From: Eubacterium sp.
GTDB taxonomy: Bacteria; Bacillota; Clostridia; Oscillospirales; Acutalibacteraceae
Assembly: GCA_029052085.1 (NCBI GenBank)
Contig: JAIDJS010000027.1
Span: 1-5,880 of the forward strand
Reading direction: 5' to 3'
DNA: 5,880 bases
The position numbers and the translations under genes are program-made. Positions within the stretch are counted from its first letter, which is position 1; the number at the start of each line of letters is the position of its first letter. Positions 1 to 5,419 of this stretch are shown piece by piece. The notes under the pieces were generated by a model, which saw nothing but the letters and a program-made list of their open reading frames with translations, was not told the origin of the DNA and did no database searches.

Positions 1-194
1 AGCTTAACTGCATGCGCCTTTATTGTAATTCCACGCTCGCGCTCCAAATCCATATCATCAAGAATCTGAGCCTGCATATCACGCTTTTCAACAGACTGCG
101 TAAGCTCCAAAAGCCTGTCTGCCAGAGTTGATTTTCCGTGATCTATATGAGCAATAATTGAAAAATTTCTGATATTGTTTTTATTAACAGCCAA
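1..194 (-). CDS. lepA: Elongation factor 4 (LepA), N-terminal fragment
   Basis: This is the first 64 codons of the ribosome-associated translational GTPase EF4/LepA; the rest lies beyond the left edge. LepA acts on the ribosome in the cytoplasm and has been linked to back-translocation and to 30S assembly or initiation. The visible protein has the G1 loop AHIDHGKST (residues 15-23) preceded by IRNFSII, and the switch I/G2 segment [17 protein letters not shown] (from residue 49), where LepA sequences are almost invariant. EF-G, TypA and RF3 differ around these motifs. The start is TTG at 194: GGAGG sits 8 bases upstream (203-207) and no in-frame ATG is nearby. The gene has its own promoter and terminator-separated upstream neighbours, so it is probably not in the transporter operon. 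Truncation is only by the window edge. Identification is firm. Confidence 0.95.
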   Translation of the reverse strand, partial: MAVNKNNIRNFSIIAHIDHGKSTLADRLLELTQSVEKRDMQAQILDDMDLERERGITIKAHAVK

Positions 195-202
195 ATGTGC
201 TT

Positions 203-207
203 CCTCC
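203..207 (-). promoter_or_regulatory. Ribosome binding site of lepA
   Basis: GGAGG on the minus strand stands 8 bases before a TTG codon. This site fixes the non-ATG start of lepA, since no ATG lies in frame between it and the conserved [13 protein letters not shown] segment. Confidence 0.8.
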
Positions 208-236
208 GTAAGATAACTAAATTAATATTATTTTTT

Positions 237-265
237 ATTATATTAAATATAAAAGAAAAAATCAA
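237..265 (-). promoter_or_regulatory. Sigma-70/SigA-type promoter of lepA
   Basis: On the minus strand TTGATT (265-260) and a perfect TATAAT (242-237) are separated by exactly 17 bases. Transcription would start near 230, giving a leader of roughly 35 bases before the lepA ribosome binding site. The -35 box lies within the T-rich tail that follows the upstream hairpin terminator, so the terminator and promoter are packed together. This is a sequence match only; the region is AT-rich, so a chance -10 is possible, but the consensus spacing and position support it. Confidence 0.65.
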
Positions 266-300
266 GATAAAGCAAAACCGCATCTGCAGCAGATGCGGTT
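257..300 (-). terminator. Intrinsic terminator of the transporter-lipoprotein operon
   Basis: A perfect 11-bp inverted repeat (AACCGCATCTG / CAGATGCGGTT, 276-300, 3-base loop) is followed on the minus strand by a T-rich run (TTTTGCTTTATCTTGATTTTTT). It begins about 30 bases past the stop codon of the lipoprotein gene. The T-rich side is downstream on the minus strand only, so it terminates that operon and separates it from lepA. Confidence 0.9.
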
Positions 301-329
301 ACTTTATTGCTGTTATCGTTTAAAACAGA

Positions 330-1166
330 TTATTTCACTTCAGCCCAAACGCCGCTGTCGTAAGACGGAATACTGATTTTTGGGCCGTAATAAACAATCT
401 CCAGCTTATATATTTCCTTATCAACACTCAGATTTTTGCCAAGCTTTTCTTCAGAAAATACAACGATGGACGCAACACGGTCATATGCAAATTCTATAAC
501 GGCATATTTTGATCCTTCAAAAACCGAAGCTTTTCCGAATTCCTGATGATATCTTTGAATGTAATCATCATTAACCTTAAAGGAAAATTTAACAACCTTT
601 CCCTTATGCTCCATCATTTTATTATCTGTTTCAAAATCCATATCATCTACAGTTAAATATTCCAATTCGCCAAGCACGGCATCAAGAGAATACTTTGATT
701 TAAAGGCTTCGCTTTTTACAAATTCCTGCGGCTGCATAGCCGTTTTTCTGTAATGAACAGGATTCTTCAAATCATCATAATCGTTTTCAAAAAGAAAGCT
801 TTCCGTTTCTCCGCCTTTGGCGCTTTGTGATTTTCCGCAAAGTGCTTTATAAACACCTTTCTTGTTATACTCATCATAGACATCAATTTTCATATTTGAA
901 AACGCTCCGTCTTCATCACGGATAATTTCAAATTTTTTATCCATTTCAGCGTAAACGTTGCAGGTTCGCCATGAAGAATAATCTGCTGCGTTAACCGTTT
1001 CTTTCCAATAGTAAAGCTCCTCATGCAGAGAATTTTCAATCGCTTTCGGATAAAGAACTTTTAATTCATCAACGGAATAGCTGTTTAACGCACAGCCGCC
1101 TGCTGCAAACAGTAAAAACAGCAAACAGAAAAGACAAATAAGTTTTATCAGTTTAACATGTTTCAT
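330..1166 (-). CDS. Putative lipoprotein of unknown function
   Basis: A 278-aa protein with a type II (lipoprotein) signal peptide: basic start MKHVKLIK, a hydrophobic core at about residues 9-22, and a lipobox-like AGGC ending at Cys25. After cleavage the cysteine would be lipidated, anchoring the protein to the outer face of the membrane. The mature part is mixed charged/aromatic and looks beta-rich towards the C-terminus. I do not recognise a named domain. The ATG overlaps the TAA of the upstream transporter by one base (TAATG), and AGGAGA at 1175-1180 (8 bases upstream) lies inside the end of that gene, so translation is probably coupled. That coupling suggests a role at the membrane with the transporter, for example as a surface accessory or substrate-contacting protein, but this is inference. 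A hairpin terminator follows. The coding call and lipoprotein nature are firm; the role is unknown. Confidence 0.85.
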   Translation of the reverse strand: MKHVKLIKLICLFCLLFLLFAAGGCALNSYSVDELKVLYPKAIENSLHEELYYWKETVNAADYSSWRTCNVYAEMDKKFEIIRDEDGAFSNMKIDVYDEYNKKGVYKALCGKSQSAKGGETESFLFENDYDDLKNPVHYRKTAMQPQEFVKSEAFKSKYSLDAVLGELEYLTVDDMDFETDNKMMEHKGKVVKFSFKVNDDYIQRYHQEFGKASVFEGSKYAVIEFAYDRVASIVVFSEEKLGKNLSVDKEIYKLEIVYYGPKISIPSYDSGVWAEVK

Positions 1167-3355
1167 TACTTGTTTCTCCTTCCTGCCAAAGCTTTTTTCT
1201 TTGAGGATTTCTTTTCTTCCTCTTCCTCCTGCTTTCTTATTATTTCACAGGCTTCATCATAGTTTTCCTCTGCCCATTCCATAACCTTATTGCGATTTTC
1301 ATAGCTGAAAACAAGCTTTTCGGCAGCCGCATAAGGAGAAATTGTTTTATAATAGAGATCAAACTCACGTTTGATACTCTTAATCTCAGCCTTTTTGAGT
1401 TTATTCTCTTCTTTTGTGTTATCCGGCAGCTCATATGCAGATTTCAACCTTTCTTCATCGGGTTTTTGAATACCGTCCGGATAATTCTCTCTAATCTTTT
1501 TACCTGACTTTACTATAGATTTAGCCTGATTGATATAATACTTTCTTAAAGCACGCTCTGTTTTATTGCTTTTAGGCATTTTTCGTGCTTCATCTATAAT
1601 TGATTCATCATAAACTGCAAAAGCTGAAATATCATTTGAAATAAGCCTTTGTGCATTTTTAACCTTATGCTGCCATTCATATGTATCAAACTTATTGAAT
1701 TCCTCCATAAAAATGCCAACCTCAGCCTGATCGGCAGCAAACACCCTTGCCCTTTTATATTTTTGCTTTAACTGCTCCTTGGCTTCCGAACCTCTTTTTG
1801 CCGACTTCATTTTTGCTTTAATTGCTTTCAATTCGGGAACAGGAGCAGCATTCAATTCAAGCCCGCTTCTTACCGCTTCAACACCGTTTTTGATAACATC
1901 CGCATTAAAATCGCCTGATTGAAAATCGTCAAACAAAGCCCTGTATCTCAAAACACGGATAATATTCTGATGCTTTTCTTTTGACATACTGTAAAAGCAA
2001 AATGGAATAAGATTTAAAATCGCACCGATAATTGCAAGAATGCAAAGCACAAGGAAAAGTGAGTTTCTTACATACGGATCATAAAGAATATCATAATTCG
2101 TTGTAAGACCGAAGCATTCATATACATATGGAATAACATAGCCTGTTAAAAGTGTTATCGGCATGGTTATCATACCTGCAAGACCAAAAACAAAATCCAT
2201 TCTGTAGCCGCAGATATACTGCTGGTAATCCTTAACCTCTGAATGCATAACCTGATTATACACAAGACTGAGTGCATTTACCAAACCGTTCAGATACATA
2301 ATGATAAACATTACCAATGGAGATTTGAAGGTAAACATAAGAATGAATGCAAACACAACATTCAGAAGATTATGATAAATAAGAAGCTTTTTATTGCCCA
2401 GCTTTTTCAACAGGAACGGCGTAATTGCCATTGCTATACCGCTGGCGCTTCCCATAACCGTAGTTAATATTCCGTACATGGTCATATCCTGAACGCTGTA
2501 AATATATATCCAGCTGAAAAATACGCCCGTTGCCGCTTCAAGAAAGCCTATAATACTTGCTATCTGCCTTATCCACCAATGCTTGTTTTTCAGTATCATA
2601 AAGGCACCCTCAATAATTCCAACCTTCTGAACATAGGTTGATGAGGTTACAACCCTTTCCTTACAGCCCAAAGCGGTAAAGAAATTAAGACCTATACCTA
2701 AAAAAGAAATAGGCGCAAGCACATATCTGTAGGTATCAATATTCGTATATCCGCCTGTAAGATTGGATAATATCGGAATAAACAAACCCGTAACCGTAGG
2801 TGCAAAGCTGTAAATAATTGAATTGATAGAAATAACCTTTGCTCTTTCCTCACTGTTGGGAGTAATTACAGTCTGCAGCTCTGAATATGTATCGGTAAAC
2901 AACGGCTGAATCATACTGATAGATACAGCAAACACAAATACGCATATAAGCTTTTCGTTGTAGGACATGGTTTGGAACGGCAAAAAGACAAATATAACAG
3001 AAAGCACCGCCAAAGGAATTCCTGAAAAAGCAATATAAGGTCTGAAACGGCCCCATTTTGTTCGTGTGTTATCAACAATATGCGCTCTTACAAAAAAGAA
3101 AAGAACATTCAGAATGGTCTGCACTGTCAACATATACTGCAGATGTATAGGTCTGATGCCGATTGTTGAGCCAAGCAGCGTATTGCCTGCACTTAATCCC
3201 ATCTGCCATACAAGCAGCATGGTAAGCTGATTTCCCATACCGCCGAGAGCAAGATTAATCAGTTCCCTGTACGAAACAAAATTCCCCTGCGCCGGATGCT
3301 TCCAATGGGATGTAATGTCTTTATAAACATTACTTACGATGTTTTTTACTTTCAT
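1166..3355 (-). CDS. GPH/MelB-like MFS transporter with long charged C-terminal extension
   Basis: A 729-aa integral membrane protein. About twelve hydrophobic segments fill residues 30-456. The loop after the second or third helix has the glycoside-pentoside-hexuronide:cation symporter signature VDNTRTKWGRFRPY (D95, W101-G102, P106), as in MelB. A second family motif, EVKDY...CGYR (D376, Y377, G383, R385), precedes a late helix. Known family members move sugars or glycosides with Na+ or H+; the substrate here cannot be read. Family members are usually about 450-500 aa. Here about 270 extra residues (457-729) follow, rich in Lys/Glu/Arg, probably helical, ending in an E-run and a KKSSKKK tail; they should be cytoplasmic. 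The start is ATG at 3355 with AAAAGGGG 7 bases upstream; a TTG in frame at 3382 has no such site. The gene is first in an operon with the lipoprotein gene. Family assignment is good; substrate and tail function are unknown. Confidence 0.88.
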   Translation of the reverse strand: MKVKNIVSNVYKDITSHWKHPAQGNFVSYRELINLALGGMGNQLTMLLVWQMGLSAGNTLLGSTIGIRPIHLQYMLTVQTILNVLFFFVRAHIVDNTRTKWGRFRPYIAFSGIPLAVLSVIFVFLPFQTMSYNEKLICVFVFAVSISMIQPLFTDTYSELQTVITPNSEERAKVISINSIIYSFAPTVTGLFIPILSNLTGGYTNIDTYRYVLAPISFLGIGLNFFTALGCKERVVTSSTYVQKVGIIEGAFMILKNKHWWIRQIASIIGFLEAATGVFFSWIYIYSVQDMTMYGILTTVMGSASGIAMAITPFLLKKLGNKKLLIYHNLLNVVFAFILMFTFKSPLVMFIIMYLNGLVNALSLVYNQVMHSEVKDYQQYICGYRMDFVFGLAGMITMPITLLTGYVIPYVYECFGLTTNYDILYDPYVRNSLFLVLCILAIIGAILNLIPFCFYSMSKEKHQNIIRVLRYRALFDDFQSGDFNADVIKNGVEAVRSGLELNAAPVPELKAIKAKMKSAKRGSEAKEQLKQKYKRARVFAADQAEVGIFMEEFNKFDTYEWQHKVKNAQRLISNDISAFAVYDESIIDEARKMPKSNKTERALRKYYINQAKSIVKSGKKIRENYPDGIQKPDEERLKSAYELPDNTKEENKLKKAEIKSIKREFDLYYKTISPYAAAEKLVFSYENRNKVMEWAEENYDEACEIIRKQEEEEEKKSSKKKALAGRRNK

Positions 3356-3362
3356 TTTTTTA

Positions 3363-3370
3363 CCCCTTTT
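3363..3370 (-). promoter_or_regulatory. Ribosome binding site deciding the transporter start
   Basis: AAAAGGGG on the minus strand lies 7 bases before ATG 3355. The upstream in-frame TTG at 3382 has only an AT-rich leader before it (ATATACTG) and no purine-rich site, and starting there would place this ribosome binding site inside the coding sequence. The ATG is therefore preferred. Confidence 0.7.
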
Positions 3371-3432
3371 AATATCAGACAACAGTATATATCCATTTTT
3401 ATTTTATATACCATCTCTGATTCTGCTTTTTT

Positions 3433-3461
3433 ATTATAGCATTTACACAACCGGTAAAACG
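3433..3461 (-). promoter_or_regulatory. Probable promoter of the transporter-lipoprotein operon
   Basis: On the minus strand TGCTATAAT gives a perfect -10 (3438-3433) with the extended TGn element. The -35 position at 17-bp spacing reads CGTTTT, which is weak, as is common for extended -10 promoters. Transcription would start near 3426, leaving a leader of about 70 bases before ATG 3355. The site lies between the terminator of the upstream cluster and the transporter gene, where a promoter is expected. It is sequence-based only. Confidence 0.55.
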
Positions 3462-3523
3462 AGCAAAATTATCATAAAACCCGAATTTCTATAATTCTTA
3501 CAATTTTCAATACAGTTCTTTGG

Positions 3524-3715
3524 CTATTTTGCCGTTAAAGACAAAAAACAAAACTGTACCCAATAAAGGTACAGTTTCAATAACTCTATCATCCAAAATA
3601 ATTTCTGCACGTATAACAGTCCGTACTTTTCAGCAAGCATTTTGCACATAGTTGATTTCCACGCAAAAGCAGTACCGTTGATAAAACAACAGTTCTTTAA
3701 ATAGTATTTTAACAC
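3524..3715 (-). pseudogene. Remnant of a P-loop (AAA/zeta-type) nucleotide kinase
   Basis: The frame encodes at most 63 residues from a GTG at 3715 without a clear ribosome binding site. Its first 36 residues resemble the start of a P-loop kinase: a hydrophobic strand CCFING, the Walker A-like GTAFAWKST (residues 14-22), then the helix MCKMLAEKYGLL. In functional Walker A motifs the residue before the Lys is Gly (GxxxxGK[ST]); here it is Trp (TGG at 3661-3659, one base from GGG). After residue 36 the frame no longer looks like a kinase, and the sequence runs into the hairpin terminator at 3540-3577. Intact relatives would be expected to exceed 150 residues. It stands 25 bases after the NERD-HRDC gene and could be the decayed last gene of that operon. 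It is also possible that it is a chance ORF, but the Walker A plus helix pattern argues against that. Confidence 0.55.
3540..3577 (-). terminator. Intrinsic terminator of the exonuclease-kinase-NERD cluster
   Basis: A perfect 10-bp inverted repeat (AAACTGTACC / GGTACAGTTT, 3551-3577, 7-base loop) is followed on the minus strand by TTGTTTTTTGT. This is a classic intrinsic terminator reading leftwards. It lies about 160 bases beyond the stop of the NERD-HRDC gene and inside the trailing part of the kinase remnant, so it probably ended the operon when that last gene was shortened. The A-rich flank on the other side (CAATAACT) is weak, so action on plus-strand transcripts is unlikely. Confidence 0.85.
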
Positions 3716-3740
3716 ATTGTTTTTATCGTTTAATCCAGCA

Positions 3741-4739
3741 TCATTTATATTTTGATAAAATATTTAAAATGTAATTCCCGTACTTTTCTGCTTTCTTTTC
3801 TCCAAATCCTGAAATTTGTTTTAATTCATCAAGAGTTTTAGGATTTCTGTCGATAAGTTCCTTTAACTGCTTATCATTATAAATATAGTAAGGCTTTATA
3901 TTCTCTTTTCGGCTCTGTTTTAGCCTGTATGATTTTAATTCATTATACAACACATCAAACACAGAATCAGTTTTATCTTTATTCTCTGTTTTAACATACT
4001 TATTGTATTTAGTTGTATAATCCGTGCCGTTTTCACCCATTTTGAGTAAAAATGATTCTGCCCATTTTTCCGTATCAGACAATGATGAAGCTGTCAAATT
4101 TGATTTTTCATAAGTGTTTTTTATGTAGTTTACCAATTGGTCTGCTTTGATAACCTTATCCTTAATTTCTTTTTTTGCATATCTGTTGTTCAGAATGGTT
4201 TTTGGATTTGCCAAAACAACAATCGGTACGAAAGATTCATTAAAGGTTTTTTCTGCAATTCTTCGTGTAATAAAATTTTTCTTGTTCCTTAAAACCATTG
4301 ATTTTATTAATTCAAGATGCCGTTCATTCTGTGTAATCGGCGAATAAATACCTTCTTTTTTCCTTTTACCGTTATAATCTAATGTTCGTATAAAATCCCC
4401 GTTATGATTTATTTCTATATCGCCGTAAAGATTTTTGCACTCAATAACAAAGCACATTTTCGGAGTAAAAACAAGATAATCAATCTGTGCCGAAAGTTCT
4501 CCGCTTTTTAAATACACATCATGCAGAATATATAAAGGCATATGACTGTTTTTTAATTCAAATTCAATATTCTTTTCGCCTGCAATGCCGTATTCAATGC
4601 ATTTCATATCTTGCTCAATAACAGAACACCCTTCAGAATTGAGCAGCAATTTTAATTTGTTTAATTCATCAAGCTGTTTTTCTGCCGAGCTGCTTTCTTT
4701 TAAGAATACAGGCTCTTTCTGTTTACTAAATAATCCCAT
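3741..4739 (-). CDS. NERD nuclease-related domain protein with C-terminal HRDC domain
   Basis: A soluble 332-aa protein without signal peptide or membrane segment. The NERD domain (about residues 48-180) shows the family landmarks: GIAGE (51-55), the acidic AQIDYLV strand with D87, and the VIECKN strand with E100 and K102. This is the D-E-x-K pattern of restriction-endonuclease-like folds, so metal-dependent DNA cleavage is possible but unproven. A polar linker (about 205-260) leads to an HRDC domain (about 261-331) with the typical TLDELKQISGFGEKKAEKYG segment. HRDC domains bind nucleic acid in RecQ helicases and RNase D. Thus it probably acts on DNA or RNA in the cytoplasm. The ATG at 4739 has GGGG 8 bases upstream (4748-4751), a modest site, and the upstream kinase gene ends 35 bases before it, so the two are likely cotranscribed. 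Domain calls are good; the biological role is unknown. Confidence 0.88.
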   Translation of the reverse strand: MGLFSKQKEPVFLKESSSAEKQLDELNKLKLLLNSEGCSVIEQDMKCIEYGIAGEKNIEFELKNSHMPLYILHDVYLKSGELSAQIDYLVFTPKMCFVIECKNLYGDIEINHNGDFIRTLDYNGKRKKEGIYSPITQNERHLELIKSMVLRNKKNFITRRIAEKTFNESFVPIVVLANPKTILNNRYAKKEIKDKVIKADQLVNYIKNTYEKSNLTASSLSDTEKWAESFLLKMGENGTDYTTKYNKYVKTENKDKTDSVFDVLYNELKSYRLKQSRKENIKPYYIYNDKQLKELIDRNPKTLDELKQISGFGEKKAEKYGNYILNILSKYK

Positions 4740-4774
4740 AAATTTAACCCCATAAAATTCTTATACTAATCTAA

Positions 4775-5269
4775 CTATTTTTTAACATCTATATAAATTT
4801 TATCAACTGCCTCAGTAAGACTGCAATCACTTGTAATCCTATTTTCTTTAATAAAACCTATATAATCTTTTTCACGCCACCATCTGCGCATATCCTCTGT
4901 CCCAAATGAAGAGCTGTTGCTTTTTGTGGCATGCCTAACCAAAGTTTCTTCAAATGGTATGTCGTAATAATAGGCATAGATATCTCCTTTGAATATATCA
5001 ACAGCAGCTTCAAAAAGCGGTTTATAAATATCCAAATATAAAATACCTTCTAAAATAACGATTTCACAATGCTTTGAGCCATAATTCAATAAATCAATCA
5101 TCAAATCAATAGCTTTATTTGCAGGTTTATCCTGTACATACAGCATTTCTCTTCGCACAACATCCTGAGAAATAACCATTGTATTTCTGCCGAATTTATG
5201 CTGAAGATTTTTAGCTAATGTTGTTTTCCCACTGCCTGAGTTACCTCGAATAATAATTAATTTGGGCAT
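4775..5269 (-). CDS. Small P-loop kinase (AAA_33/zeta-toxin-like)
   Basis: A complete 164-aa cytoplasmic P-loop NTPase. Landmarks are LIIIRGNSGSGKTTLAK with Walker A at residues 9-17 (K15, T16), the SQDVVRREML segment with D36 where related kinases place a catalytic acidic residue, the VILEGIL strand (E74) in the Walker B position, and an Arg-rich lid region with the conserved-looking RRWWREKDYIG (128-138). The length fits a stand-alone small-molecule or nucleotide kinase. The substrate cannot be read. It resembles the P-loop kinase superfamily that includes zeta toxins and antibiotic phosphotransferases, but no epsilon-like antitoxin is next to it, so a toxin role is not supported. ATG 5269 has AGGAGA 5 bases upstream (5275-5280). 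It lies between a frameshifted small ORF and the NERD-HRDC gene, with which it is probably cotranscribed. Confidence 0.88.
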   Translation of the reverse strand: MPKLIIIRGNSGSGKTTLAKNLQHKFGRNTMVISQDVVRREMLYVQDKPANKAIDLMIDLLNYGSKHCEIVILEGILYLDIYKPLFEAAVDIFKGDIYAYYYDIPFEETLVRHATKSNSSSFGTEDMRRWWREKDYIGFIKENRITSDCSLTEAVDKIYIDVKK

Positions 5270-5290
5270 AGTTTTCTCCTCTATGAATAT

Positions 5291-5414
5291 CTATTTGTCT
5301 AATGCTTTCAATATCCAATCAACACATTTTATCATTACTTTTCCGCTGCATTCTACATTTTCCACTAATAATTCATCAAATCACTTCACTGAAAATTTCT
5401 AATTGCTTTAACAT
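5291..5414 (-). pseudogene. Frameshifted small ORF of about 40 codons, unknown
   Basis: Between the exonuclease and the kinase the minus strand can be read from ATG 5414, with AAAGAG 8 bases upstream, as MLKQLEIFSEVI followed by TGA. One frame over, it continues cleanly as FDELLVENVECSGKVMIKCV and DWILKALDK to a TAG at 5291. The span is 124 bases, one more than a multiple of three; removing a single A in GTGATTTGAT joins the frames into a 40-residue polar, helical-looking protein. The start is 5 bases after the exonuclease stop and the end is 21 bases before the kinase ATG, the spacing expected of an operon gene. I do not recognise the product. It may be a decayed small gene, a C-terminal remnant of a longer one, a sequencing error, or chance. 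Confidence 0.4.
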
Positions 5415-5419
5415 TTTAA

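Noticed and set aside
1240..1434. 64-aa minus-strand ORF inside the transporter tail
   Set aside because: It is a basic, low-complexity out-of-frame reading of the Lys/Glu-rich coding sequence, with no features of its own.
2243..2467. Plus-strand 74-aa ORF opposite the transporter
   Set aside because: It lies antisense to strongly supported membrane-helix coding sequence, with no recognisable motif.
2850..3056. 68-aa minus-strand ORF within the transporter
   Set aside because: It is a frame-shifted reading of conserved transporter helices, with no independent evidence.
3356..3382. Upstream TTG start at 3382 giving a 738-aa transporter
   Set aside because: There is no ribosome binding site before it, while ATG 3355 has AAAAGGGG at 7 bases; the extra nine residues are not part of the family fold.
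3449..3456. ACCGGT palindrome near the transporter promoter as a LacI-type operator
   Set aside because: Only the central six bases are symmetrical; the flanking arms do not match each other, and no regulator gene is visible.
3483..3497. Inverted repeat GAATT / AATTC in the spacer
   Set aside because: A five-base AT-rich stem is too weak and too common in this base composition to call.
4147..4347. Plus-strand hydrophobic 66-aa ORF opposite the NERD gene
   Set aside because: Antisense reading of AT-rich coding sequence naturally gives Phe/Leu/Ile-rich strings; there is no clear ribosome binding site.
4775..5269. Zeta-type toxin of a toxin-antitoxin pair
   Set aside because: The kinase has the P-loop fold, but no intact small antitoxin gene is adjacent; the nearby 40-codon ORF is broken and does not resemble an epsilon antitoxin.
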